DNA of 64,000 bases, from positions 21,513 to 85,512 of the forward strand of contig CAZTEX010000008.1 of the NCBI GenBank assembly GCA_964612505.1, written 5' to 3'. Below, piece by piece: positions 7,761-15,976 of this stretch (position 1 is the stretch's first letter; each line of letters begins with the position of its first letter). The translations under genes and the position numbers were made by a program. Origin of the DNA: JAAZZY01 sp964612505 (GTDB lineage: Bacteria > Chlamydiota > Chlamydiia > Chlamydiales > JAAZZY01). Under the pieces are notes generated by a model. The model was not told where the DNA came from, ran no database searches, and saw only the letters and a program-made list of their open reading frames with translations.

Positions 7761-9202
7761 GTCGTCTTTTTGAAAATCTGAACGCAAAGATTATTGGTAA
7801 CTCTCAAGTGTCTCTTAAAGGTGTTTCTGCTAATTCTAAAGCAATCACTGAAGGAGAGCTTTTTATTGCTAAAAGTGGCTCTAATCACCAGGGAGCAGAT
7901 TTTATTTGTGAAGCCAAAAAAAAAGGGGCTACCGCTCTTTTATGTGATCAATATTATTCCCAATATGCCGAGCTAACGCAAGTGATTGTCGACAATCCAG
8001 GCTCTTATGAATCAGAAATTGCTCGCCGCTTTTATCAGGACCCATCTCAGAAATTATGGATGATTGGCATCACAGGAACCAATGGCAAGACATCGTGCTC
8101 TTATTTGATTCGTCAACTACTTGGCGTGAAAACATGTGGACTGATTGGCACGATAGCCTATCTTTTTAAAGAGCATTCATTAGATGCAACACTAACAACC
8201 CCCGATGCCATTAGCAATCAAAAGATGCTAGGTGAGATGTTCCAAAGTGGTTTGACTTCGGTTGTCATGGAGGTAACTTCTATTGCCCTCACTCAAAATC
8301 GTTGTGATTTTATTGATTATGACATTGCTCTTTTTACTAACTTTACTCAAGACCATCTTGATTATCACAAAACGATGGGAGCTTATTTGGAAGCTAAAGC
8401 TCTATTGTTTACTCGCCTTGGTAAAGAAAAGCTAGCCATTGTGAATATCGATGACCCAGCGAGCATTCAATTAACTAAAGATTGTAAAGCATCTATTAAA
8501 ACATATGGGCAATCTCCAAAAGCAAGTTACCAAATCAAAGAGATAGAGCTTTTTAACGATCATACTCGCTTTAAACTCGTTTTCAATGGACACACACAGA
8601 AAGTTAAATCTCCTTTAATTGGTCTTTATAATGTATATAATTTAACGGCAGCGATTGCCGTGGCTATGGAATCTGGAGTCGAACAAAAAATTGTTTTTGA
8701 GCGCCTTTTAAATATTTGCGCTCCTATCGGACGTCTTGAAAAAATAGAAAATAATTTAAAGGCTCAGATCTTTGTCGATTTTGCTCATACACCCGATGCT
8801 CTTAAAAATGTTTTGAGTACAATAAAAAAAACACCTCATCGTCGCTTGATCACTGTCTTTGGCTGTGGGGGAGGAAGAGATCCGACTAAGCGCCCGTTAA
8901 TGGGACAAATAGCGACTGATTTCTCAGATATTACGATTATTACTTCAGACAACCCGCGCAACGAAAATCCTGAAATGATTTGTGAGCAAGTCTATCAAGG
9001 ATGTGATCAAACGAAACAAATTATAATAGAGGCCGATCGCAAAAAAGCGATCTTGAAAGCTCTCCAAATAATTAAGCAAGATGATATTTTAATCATTGCT
9101 GGAAGGGGACATGAAAAGCATCAGGAAATAGGAGGGCAAAAGATTCCCTTTCAAGATGCTCAGGTGGTTGTAGAGCTCCTCAAAGAAAAGGTATATGGCT
9201 AG
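7751..9202 (+). CDS. murE: UDP-MurNAc-L-Ala-D-Glu:meso-diaminopimelate ligase MurE
   Basis: A complete Mur ligase of 483 residues. The ATP-binding loop GTNGKT lies at about 109-114. The motif DNPRNENP at 400-407 marks enzymes that add meso-diaminopimelate rather than lysine. It performs the third amino-acid addition to the peptidoglycan precursor in the cytoplasm. It starts 10 bases before the ftsI stop and closes the mraZ operon. In C. trachomatis I recall amiA following; here a minus-strand acetyltransferase faces it instead. Confidence 0.95.
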   Translation: MELSRLFENLNAKIIGNSQVSLKGVSANSKAITEGELFIAKSGSNHQGADFICEAKKKGATALLCDQYYSQYAELTQVIVDNPGSYESEIARRFYQDPSQKLWMIGITGTNGKTSCSYLIRQLLGVKTCGLIGTIAYLFKEHSLDATLTTPDAISNQKMLGEMFQSGLTSVVMEVTSIALTQNRCDFIDYDIALFTNFTQDHLDYHKTMGAYLEAKALLFTRLGKEKLAIVNIDDPASIQLTKDCKASIKTYGQSPKASYQIKEIELFNDHTRFKLVFNGHTQKVKSPLIGLYNVYNLTAAIAVAMESGVEQKIVFERLLNICAPIGRLEKIENNLKAQIFVDFAHTPDALKNVLSTIKKTPHRRLITVFGCGGGRDPTKRPLMGQIATDFSDITIITSDNPRNENPEMICEQVYQGCDQTKQIIIEADRKKAILKALQIIKQDDILIIAGRGHEKHQEIGGQKIPFQDAQVVVELLKEKVYG

Positions 9203-9208
9203 TCTCTT

Positions 9209-9235
9209 CCTTCATAGAAGGGGTTTCTGTTTTTT
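9209..9235 (+). terminator. Possible weak terminator after murE
   Basis: CCTTC-ATA-GAAGG at 9209-9221 could form a short hairpin, followed by a T-rich tail ending in five Ts at 9231-9235. The stem is only five pairs and is separated from the T run, so support is modest. It lies between convergent genes. Confidence 0.3.
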
Positions 9236-9238
9236 GGA

Positions 9239-9967
9239 TTAACGCGCATAAATATCAATATCAAAAGTTTTAGCAAATCCCAAATCTAAATAAAATTCTT
9301 CAGCGCTGGGAGAGCTTAGTAATACCAGTTTCTTAAGATGGATTTGATGAGCTCGATTCATTAAAAAATGCATCATAGCCCGGCCATATCCTTTTCTTTG
9401 ATGCTCTGGCAAAACAGTTACATTTAAAACACATCCAATCTCTTTATGCGGAAAAAGAATTCCAGTTCCAATGGGAATACCTTCAGAGAAAATTAGGTAG
9501 TTTTCAGAATTTAAACGCTCAAGAATAGCGCCATATTTCTCTTTCATTAGCTTATCAAAATGAAAAACAGCACTGGTAATTTGATTAAAGATAGCCATAT
9601 CTTCATGAGCAGATCGAATATCATGGCTTGATTTTTCTACTGCTTGGACTTGCCAATCCATCAATGGACATTTAATGATAGGTGAAAAACCTCGCTCTGT
9701 TAAAATATCAACGAGCGCATCCGCTCTATTTTCTGGATGAATCCAAAAAGAGATGGGATTTCCTAGAGGAACCTTTTGGATCAAAGTGTCTACTTTTTCT
9801 ATGACGTTCTTACTTTTAAGATGCATAACGCTATTAAAAAGAGGACTAGGGATGTCTACAAACCAAGCAAAAGCTTGCTCGCTATTTTCTGTTGCTGGAA
9901 ACATGGCATGATAGCAATGTTCTAAATGCGTTAAAATTTCAAATTGACTCATCATTTCCTCTCTCAT
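9239..9967 (-). CDS. GNAT-family N-acetyltransferase
   Basis: The 242-residue protein has a C-terminal GNAT domain. The acetyl-CoA loop VTVLPEHQRKGYGRAMMHFL falls near residues 180-200, followed by YLDLGFAKTFD, the usual beta-strand 5-7 region. The first 110 residues form a separate domain of unknown role. The substrate cannot be told from sequence. ATG codons at residues 1, 5 and 6 are all possible starts. It is the last gene of a minus-strand block with the LuxR-type regulator and the SDR, with a perfect palindrome 47 bases upstream. Acyl-homoserine-lactone synthases share the GNAT fold, but this is not a recognisable LuxI. Confidence 0.8.
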   Translation of the reverse strand: MREEMMSQFEILTHLEHCYHAMFPATENSEQAFAWFVDIPSPLFNSVMHLKSKNVIEKVDTLIQKVPLGNPISFWIHPENRADALVDILTERGFSPIIKCPLMDWQVQAVEKSSHDIRSAHEDMAIFNQITSAVFHFDKLMKEKYGAILERLNSENYLIFSEGIPIGTGILFPHKEIGCVLNVTVLPEHQRKGYGRAMMHFLMNRAHQIHLKKLVLLSSPSAEEFYLDLGFAKTFDIDIYAR

Positions 9968-10013
9968 TATTTGGATAAAGAGGAAATTATATCAAATCGG
10001 ATTCAATAGGATT

Positions 10014-10032
10014 TACCGTAGTCATTACGGTA
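10014..10032. promoter_or_regulatory. 19-bp palindrome between luxR-type gene and GNAT gene
   Basis: TACCGTA-GTCAT-TACGGTA is a perfect 7-base inverted repeat with a 5-base centre, about 47 bases upstream of the GNAT start. The length suits a LuxR/FixJ-type dimer site. As a hairpin it lacks a T tract on either strand, so an operator is more likely than a terminator. A half-site, ACCGTAAT, occurs upstream of the luxR-type gene near 10952. Confidence 0.45.
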
Positions 10033-10037
10033 TTGCC

Positions 10038-10865
10038 CTAAAGTAATCCCCATTTCTCATAAGTTTTAGCTAAAAGTAAGATTTCTTGTTTTGTGGAGAG
10101 AGAGAGTTTATTTTTAATATTTTCAAAATAGAACTCCACCGTTCTTGGAGAAAGATTTAAAGAGAAAGCGGTTTCTTTAGTTGATTTGCCTCTCAGAAGA
10201 TATTCAATACATTGTTTTTCTCTCTTGGATAGAGAAAGAATTTGGCTTACCTGGACCTCTTTTCCCAAATCTTTGAGATAATTGCAAAGCACCCCTGGCT
10301 GAATATCAGGATGGATAAGCTCTTTAGATTCAAAATGAGAACCTTTTAGAAATTGTAAAGAGCTTGCCTCTTCTGTCATCTGATTGAGGATAGGCTTCAG
10401 CTCTTTTTTAAAATGTTCGGCAAAAGTTTTCAATACCCAAGGCTGATTTAAATAAAGTCTATCTAAATCACCGTCTGCTTTATTAGCTGAAAATCCGAAA
10501 AATTCGACAGCATCTCTTTGCTTTTGAATAAGAATAACTGATTGATCAAGATTACATACCTCTTTACCATCTTTAAGAATTCTTTTTTTATATTCTTCTG
10601 AACCGTGATCTTCAATCAAGCAAAACCCAGATTGATAAAAATCAGGATGCCTTAAATAAGGATCTTCTAGATAAAATTTTTCCTCAACATAATGCTCTGC
10701 CCAATCGGGGCGATCGACTAAAACGGTATACTTTCCTGCATTGTCAATGCGGTGGTATGTAAAATATTGGATTTGAAAATGGTCGCGCAAAGGGCGAGTG
10801 GTCAGTTTTATCCTATCTGAATATTTAATGATGTAGTCTTGAACGATCTCTTGCCAATTCAGCAT
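10038..10865 (-). CDS. LuxR-family transcriptional regulator
   Basis: The 275 residues end in a LuxR-type helix-turn-helix at about 208-265: LSLSKREKQCIEYLLRGKST, then ETAFSLNLSPRTVEFYFENI, the standard recognition-helix pattern. The first 180 residues look like a ligand-sensing domain with FTYHRIDNAGKY, DRPDWAEHYVEEKFYLEDPY and an aromatic-rich core. That layout resembles the LuxR-like regulators I know from Legionella and relatives. Whether it binds an acyl-homoserine lactone is not shown. The gene has no clear Shine-Dalgarno. Its upstream region holds a 44-bp sequence identical to that upstream of the SDR gene, with a TATAAT about 40 bases from the ATG. Confidence 0.85.
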   Translation of the reverse strand: MLNWQEIVQDYIIKYSDRIKLTTRPLRDHFQIQYFTYHRIDNAGKYTVLVDRPDWAEHYVEEKFYLEDPYLRHPDFYQSGFCLIEDHGSEEYKKRILKDGKEVCNLDQSVILIQKQRDAVEFFGFSANKADGDLDRLYLNQPWVLKTFAEHFKKELKPILNQMTEEASSLQFLKGSHFESKELIHPDIQPGVLCNYLKDLGKEVQVSQILSLSKREKQCIEYLLRGKSTKETAFSLNLSPRTVEFYFENIKNKLSLSTKQEILLLAKTYEKWGLL

Positions 10866-10903
10866 ATGTTATTTTAACAATAGGTTATTGAAATCTAGCA
10901 AGC

Positions 10904-10947
10904 CATTATATGAAATCTTGCTAAATAAATGTATGCGGTTCTTACAA
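10904..10947 (-). repeat. 44-bp direct repeat, copy 1 (upstream of luxR-type gene)
   Basis: This segment is identical, base for base, to 11778-11821. On the minus strand it ends in TATAAT (10905-10910), a perfect -10 element, about 40 bases before the luxR-type start. No good -35 lies 16-18 bases upstream, so an activator may be needed. Confidence 0.85.
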
Positions 10948-10985
10948 TAAAACCGTAATATTTCTTCTCAATTAAAAGGTATATG

Positions 10986-11741
10986 CTAAGTTTCTTTTCC
11001 CATAGAAAGAGCTATGGATTGTCCGCCATCGACAGTTAATACCTGCCCAGTCATCCATGCAGATTCTTCTGTTGCAAGAAAAAGAGCAGTCAATGCCTGA
11101 TCACTGGGAAGTCCCGCCCGGCCAAGGGGGATATTTTTAATCATAGGATCTAAGGAAGAACTTTCTTCATAAGGGGTATAACCGGGTGCAATAGCATTCA
11201 CCCTAATTTTGTGTGGTCCTAATTCTAAAGCCATCGCTTGGGTTAACATGTTGAGTGCAGCTTTACCCGAGGCATGCGCAACTCGATTTGGTACTGGACG
11301 TGTTCCAGAAATGGAAGAAATATGGATAATATTTCCTTCAGTCTTCTTTTGTAGCATTCCCTTTGCAACAAGTTGTGATAAGTAGAAGGGTGTCATTAAA
11401 GTGATCTGTAGTAGTTTTTCAAAGTCTTGAGGTTTCAATTCCAAAAAACTGAGGGTGTTATAACCCGCTGCATTATTAACCAAAATATCTACATGTCCTA
11501 AAATATGGATGCATTCGGTATAAAATTGTTCGATGCCCTCATAGGTAGAAAAGTCGGCGTATAAGGCAGAGACTTTTCCATTTTCTTTTCGGATGGATTC
11601 CACGACCTTTTCAGCCCCCTTTTTGTCAGATCGATAGCTAATGACTAGTTCAGCTCCTTCTTTAGCAAATAGCAAAGCAATTGCTTTTCCAATGCTTCGA
11701 TTAGCCCCTGTTACCAAGACTTTTTTTCCTTCTAATCTCAT
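10986..11741 (-). CDS. Short-chain dehydrogenase/reductase, FabG-like, with altered active site
   Basis: The 251-residue classical SDR has the nucleotide loop TGANRSIG (11-18), NNAAG (89-93), the serine block ISSISG (141-146) and the end IAPGY...QVLTVDGGQ. Two key positions differ from the norm. The catalytic YxxxK is HASGK (His156, Lys160), and the central glycine of TGxxxGxG is Ser16. Arg37 after the second strand suggests NADP(H). Without the tyrosine, ordinary reductase activity is doubtful. AAGGAT precedes the ATG. It is the first gene of the minus-strand block with luxR and GNAT. Pteridine reductase-like and sugar reductase roles cannot be excluded. Confidence 0.82.
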   Translation of the reverse strand: MRLEGKKVLVTGANRSIGKAIALLFAKEGAELVISYRSDKKGAEKVVESIRKENGKVSALYADFSTYEGIEQFYTECIHILGHVDILVNNAAGYNTLSFLELKPQDFEKLLQITLMTPFYLSQLVAKGMLQKKTEGNIIHISSISGTRPVPNRVAHASGKAALNMLTQAMALELGPHKIRVNAIAPGYTPYEESSSLDPMIKNIPLGRAGLPSDQALTALFLATEESAWMTGQVLTVDGGQSIALSMGKET

Positions 11742-12040
11742 TAATTATCCTTGATACTGCTCTTTGATAGATCTTTTCATTATATGAAATCTTGCTAAAT
11801 AAATGTATGCGGTTCTTACAACATCAAAAGATTGAGAGAAGTAGCATTTTAAATCAAAAAAAAGATTTGAAGAATTTGCTTTTTGGGTCTCTTAAAGAAA
11901 TTTATAAATCCTCTAAGATGATTTGTTTAGTGTTGTGATGAAATCTATGGAGATTTCCCGTGAAATGATAGGGCTCTATGGCTATAATCTATTGAAATTT
12001 GAGTTAATGAGTGGCTATTTTTTAACGTAATGGGGATTTT
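11742..12040. promoter_or_regulatory. Divergent promoter region between SDR gene and gnd
   Basis: About 300 bases without a gene. The SDR side holds the second copy of the 44-bp repeat at 11778-11821. The gnd side is AT-rich, with no strong -35/-10 pair that I can defend. GGGGATTTT just before the gnd ATG is an acceptable ribosome-binding region. I see no RNA gene. Confidence 0.4.
11778..11821 (-). repeat. 44-bp direct repeat, copy 2 (upstream of SDR gene)
   Basis: Identical to 10904-10947 and set at nearly the same distance (37 versus 39 bases) from its downstream start codon. TATAAT lies at 11779-11784 on the minus strand. The two copies probably place both genes under one control. Confidence 0.85.
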
Positions 12041-13489
12041 ATGAAACCAAAAGCAGATATTGGTTTAGTCGGTTTGGCCGTGATGGGGCAGAACTTAGTT
12101 TTGAATATGAATGATAACGGCTATGTCGTTGCTGTCTATAATCGCACCAGTGAAAAGGTTAAAAATTTTTTAGAAAATGAAGCTTTAGGTACCAATGTCA
12201 TTGGCACCTACTCGATCGAAGAACTTGTAGGGTCCCTCAAAAGGCCCCGACGGATCATGATCATGGTGAAAGCCGGAGATGCTGTCGATCAATTTATTGA
12301 AAAAATTGTACCTCACCTTGAAAAAGGGGATATTATTATCGATGGGGGCAATAGTCATTATGGAGATTCTGAACGCAGGCTCCAAGCTCTTAAAGAAAAA
12401 GGTCTCCACTTTATTGGAGCCGGTATTTCAGGGGGTGAAGAAGGGGCAAGACATGGACCTTCTATTATGCCAGGTGGCAGCTTAGAAGCTTGGCCATCGG
12501 TAGCACCTATTTTTCAAAGTATTGCAGCCAAAGTAGATTCAAAACCTTGCTGCCAATGGGTAGGCGATGGAGGCTCGGGCCATTTTGTAAAGATGGTTCA
12601 CAATGGAATCGAATATGGCGATATGCAGCTGATTTGTGAAGCCTATCATCTTTTGAGAGAGGTGACAAATCTTGATAACGATCAGCTCAGTCACATTTTC
12701 AATGGGTGGAATCAAAAAGAATTAAATAGTTATTTAATTGAGATCACCCGCGATATTTTAAGTTATAAAGAAAATGATCAACACTTAGTCGATCAAATTT
12801 TAGATGTTGCAGGACAAAAAGGAACAGGCAAATGGACAGGAGTTAATGCGCTCGATCTTGGTGTTCCTCTCACTTTAATCGTTGAATCTGTTTTTGCACG
12901 TTGTTTATCTAGCATGAAGCAAGAGAGGATCAAAGCTTCAAAAATATTAAAAGGACCCAGAAGTGATTTCCAAGGAGATCCTGAGGAGTTTGTCGAACAG
13001 GTATTTTGGGCTCTTTATGCATCCAAAATTATCAGCTACACTCAAGGGTTTATGCTCCTTCGCGATGCAGCAAAGGCCTATAATTGGCAGCTCAATTACT
13101 CTGAAATTGCCTTTATGTGGAGAGGGGGCTGTATTATTCGCAGTTCTTTTCTGTCAAAAATTACTGAAGCCTACGAGAAAGATAAAAATCTTTCTAATCT
13201 ACTTTATGATTCATTTTTTATTAAAGCTTTAGACAAAGCGCAATCTTCTTGGCGACATGTTATTTCCAAAGCTGTGTTATTAGGCGTCCCAGTTCCTTGT
13301 TTTGGAGCTGCACTCTCTTTTTATGATGGTTTGCGTTCTGAAAAGCTTCCGCAAAACCTACTGCAAGCTCAACGAGATTATTTTGGTGCTCACACTTATG
13401 AAAGGGTCGACGCTCCCAGAGGGCAATTCTTTCACACGAACTGGACAGGGCGGGGTGGAACCATTTCGGCCACTCAGTACAACGCTTAA
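12041..13489 (+). CDS. gnd: 6-phosphogluconate dehydrogenase, decarboxylating
   Basis: The 482-residue enzyme oxidises 6-phosphogluconate to ribulose 5-phosphate, making NADPH in the pentose phosphate pathway. It shows the dinucleotide loop GLVGLAVMGQNL (8-19), the substrate block GAGISGGEEGARHGPSIMPG near 127-146 and KMVHNGIEYGDM near 185. The C-terminal tail HTNWTGRGG is typical. Full length, no lesions. In C. trachomatis I recall gnd directly beside lepA; here one methyltransferase gene is placed between them. Transketolase of the same pathway is also in this window. Confidence 0.96.
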   Translation: MKPKADIGLVGLAVMGQNLVLNMNDNGYVVAVYNRTSEKVKNFLENEALGTNVIGTYSIEELVGSLKRPRRIMIMVKAGDAVDQFIEKIVPHLEKGDIIIDGGNSHYGDSERRLQALKEKGLHFIGAGISGGEEGARHGPSIMPGGSLEAWPSVAPIFQSIAAKVDSKPCCQWVGDGGSGHFVKMVHNGIEYGDMQLICEAYHLLREVTNLDNDQLSHIFNGWNQKELNSYLIEITRDILSYKENDQHLVDQILDVAGQKGTGKWTGVNALDLGVPLTLIVESVFARCLSSMKQERIKASKILKGPRSDFQGDPEEFVEQVFWALYASKIISYTQGFMLLRDAAKAYNWQLNYSEIAFMWRGGCIIRSSFLSKITEAYEKDKNLSNLLYDSFFIKALDKAQSSWRHVISKAVLLGVPVPCFGAALSFYDGLRSEKLPQNLLQAQRDYFGAHTYERVDAPRGQFFHTNWTGRGGTISATQYNA

Positions 13490-13503
13490 AGAGGATAATC
13501 CTA

Positions 13504-14178
13504 ATGATCGTGGATCAAACAACTTCTTTTTTTGATTGGTTTGAAATCGATTTTCAAAGACGCCAGGAGCTAGAAGTCCTAGCTGAAGAAGCTGCGCTCC
13601 TTTCTGGTGGCCTCATGCATTTAAATGATTACCTAGCATTAGCAGCCCTTTTAGAAAGTGCTCAACCTAAGCAAATATTTGAGATAGGAACTTATAAAGG
13701 AATTACATCTGATTTTTTCCTGCAAGTTTTACCACATTGCCATGTCATTTCTATTGCACAAGTAAATTCAAGAAGAGACTGGTTTAAGAAAAAATTCAAT
13801 CATACGCAACTTAGCATTGAAGAAATTGGTAGTTTTGTACCTAAAGAGCGCAAGATGCGCTTCACCCAAGTGATTGGAGATTCTCATGAAATTAAAGCAG
13901 AAGAGTTCATCCATAAGCATGGGAAAATCGATTTAATTTTTATAAATGGAAACCATTCCATCAAAGGGATAGAACAAAATACGAAACTTGCATTCAAACT
14001 CATAAGCTCTAGTGGAGTTATCAGTTGGCATGAAGCAAATCCAAATGAGTCTGTACGCCGTTATCTAGAAAGTGAATTACAAAAACCAATATTAGCTACC
14101 TATGGTGACTATCTTGGCGGCTTTGCTTGCTGGAGTCAACAAATCGAGGAGAGATTAAAAATACACACACATGTTTAA
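13504..14178 (+). CDS. Class I SAM-dependent methyltransferase-like protein
   Basis: A 224-residue protein with the class I methyltransferase core: motif I IFEIGTYKGITSDF (about residue 58-72), a conserved acidic block IDLIFINGNHSIKGI (about 145-160), and VISWHEANPNES. The layout matches the Methyltransf_24 (cephalosporin hydroxylase/macrocin O-methyltransferase-like) group. GAGGAT precedes the ATG. The end overlaps the lepA start by eight bases. Motif I has Thr where many enzymes have Gly, so activity should not be assumed. The substrate is unknown. Confidence 0.75.
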   Translation: MIVDQTTSFFDWFEIDFQRRQELEVLAEEAALLSGGLMHLNDYLALAALLESAQPKQIFEIGTYKGITSDFFLQVLPHCHVISIAQVNSRRDWFKKKFNHTQLSIEEIGSFVPKERKMRFTQVIGDSHEIKAEEFIHKHGKIDLIFINGNHSIKGIEQNTKLAFKLISSSGVISWHEANPNESVRRYLESELQKPILATYGDYLGGFACWSQQIEERLKIHTHV

Positions 14179-15976
14179 ATACGACCCAAAATATATACGC
14201 AACTTTTCAATTATTGCTCATATCGATCATGGCAAATCAACTATTGCCGATCGTTTGCTTGAAATCACAAGTACTGTGACGGCAAGAGAAATGCAAGAAC
14301 AACTTTTAGATGATATGGATCTTGAACGTGAGCGAGGTATTACCATTAAGGCTCACCCTGTCACGATGTACTATAAAGCTAAAGATGGCAACCTCTACCA
14401 AATGAATTTCATCGATACCCCTGGTCACGTCGATTTTGCTTATGAAGTTTCTAGATCGCTCGCCGCTTGTGAAGGAGCTCTTTTAGTGGTTGATGCTTCA
14501 CAAGGAGTCCAAGCACAAACTTTAGCGAACGTCTTTCTTGCAGTAGAACATAACTTAGAAATTTTACCCGTGCTCAATAAGATTGATCTGCCTCAAGCAA
14601 ATCCTGAAGAGGTGAAAAAACAAATAGGGGAAGTCATTGGACTCGATACCTCTCAAGCAATTGAATGTTCAGCAAAAACAGGAGTAGGCATCGATTTAAT
14701 TATCGAAAAGCTTCTTCAAGTTGTTCCTCCGCCCAAAATTAATAACGATGGCTTTTTGCGAGCACTTGTTTTTGATTCACACTACGATGCTTATCGAGGC
14801 GCGATGGTTTATGTTCGAGTCATTAGTGGAACCATTAAAAAGGGGACACAAATTTTAATGATGGCCACAGAAAAGAAATTTGAAGTTCTTGAAGTGGGCA
14901 TTTTTGTACCGAATGAAAAACCAACTGAAGAGCTCAACCCAGGAGAGGTGGGTTATTTTGTCGCAAACATTAAAAATTCTCACGATGTGAAAATTGGCGA
15001 TACAATTACCTATCAAAAGAACCCCGTTCATGAACCTTTAAAAGGGTTTAAAGAGATTAAACCTGTGGTCTTTGCTGGAGTATATCCGATTGATACAACA
15101 GATTTTGAGGCTTTGCGCGATGCACTTGCGAAGCTACAGCTTAATGATTCTGCTCTGTATATTGAACAAGAGAGCAGCCAAGCGCTTGGTTTTGGTTTCC
15201 GTTGTGGATTTTTAGGTCTTTTGCACCTTGAAATTGTTTCAGAGCGGATTATCCGTGAGTTTGATATCGATATTATCATCACAGCTCCATCGGTAGTTTA
15301 TCGTATGACTTTAGGAGATGGTACGCAAAAAAACCTAGATAACCCTTCTCATTATCCAGATCCTACTTTAATCGAAATGATCGAAGAACCTTGGGTAGAA
15401 TGCCACATTATGACGCCAGCTGATTACATGGGCGCCATTATGAATTTAGGAAATGAAAAAAGAGGGGACTTAGTCAAAACAGAAAGTGTTGGAGAAACGC
15501 GGTTATTTTTAACTTATTTGTTTCCATTGAATGAAGTGGTGACAGATTTTAATGATAAATTAAAATCTGCAACTAAAGGTTATGCCTCTTTTGATTATGA
15601 GTTTCATAGCTACAAGAAAAGCGATATTATTAAGTTAGAGCTGAAAGTCAATAGCGAGGCGGTCGACGCCTTCTCTTGTCTTGTTCATAGGTCTAAAGCA
15701 GAAGCTAAAGGTCGATCCATTTGTGCTAAACTTAAAGAGGTGATTCCTAGGCAATTATTTAAAGTCCCTATTCAAGCGGCTATCGGTGGCAAAATTGTAG
15801 CCAGAGAAACCATTTCTGCAATGGGGAAAGATGTCACAGCAAAATGCTATGGTGGAGATATCAGCCGTAAGCGCAAGCTTTGGGAAAAGCAGAAGAAAGG
15901 TAAAAAGCGGATGAAAGAAATTGGTAAAGTCAATATTCCTCAAAGCGCTTTCATGGACGTTTTAAAAAGCGATTAA
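14171..15976 (+). CDS. lepA: Elongation factor 4 (LepA), ribosome back-translocating GTPase
   Basis: The 601-residue length is standard. The GTPase motifs are clear: G1 AHIDHGKST at 16-24, the switch DLERERGITIKAH, G3 FIDTPGHVDF and G4 NKIDLP. The C-terminal domain carries the LepA-specific end GKDVTAKCYGGDISRKRKLW and KKRMKEIGKVNIPQSAF. It acts on stalled or mistranslocated ribosomes at the membrane or in the cytoplasm. It starts eight bases before the methyltransferase stop. The family is nearly universal in bacteria, and nothing is missing here. Confidence 0.97.
   Translation: MFKYDPKYIRNFSIIAHIDHGKSTIADRLLEITSTVTAREMQEQLLDDMDLERERGITIKAHPVTMYYKAKDGNLYQMNFIDTPGHVDFAYEVSRSLAACEGALLVVDASQGVQAQTLANVFLAVEHNLEILPVLNKIDLPQANPEEVKKQIGEVIGLDTSQAIECSAKTGVGIDLIIEKLLQVVPPPKINNDGFLRALVFDSHYDAYRGAMVYVRVISGTIKKGTQILMMATEKKFEVLEVGIFVPNEKPTEELNPGEVGYFVANIKNSHDVKIGDTITYQKNPVHEPLKGFKEIKPVVFAGVYPIDTTDFEALRDALAKLQLNDSALYIEQESSQALGFGFRCGFLGLLHLEIVSERIIREFDIDIIITAPSVVYRMTLGDGTQKNLDNPSHYPDPTLIEMIEEPWVECHIMTPADYMGAIMNLGNEKRGDLVKTESVGETRLFLTYLFPLNEVVTDFNDKLKSATKGYASFDYEFHSYKKSDIIKLELKVNSEAVDAFSCLVHRSKAEAKGRSICAKLKEVIPRQLFKVPIQAAIGGKIVARETISAMGKDVTAKCYGGDISRKRKLWEKQKKGKKRMKEIGKVNIPQSAFMDVLKSD

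Noticed and set aside
9239..9967. Calling the GNAT gene a LuxI-type autoinducer synthase because of its LuxR neighbour
   Set aside because: The length and acetyl-CoA loop fit ordinary GNAT enzymes, and LuxI signature residues are not recognisable.
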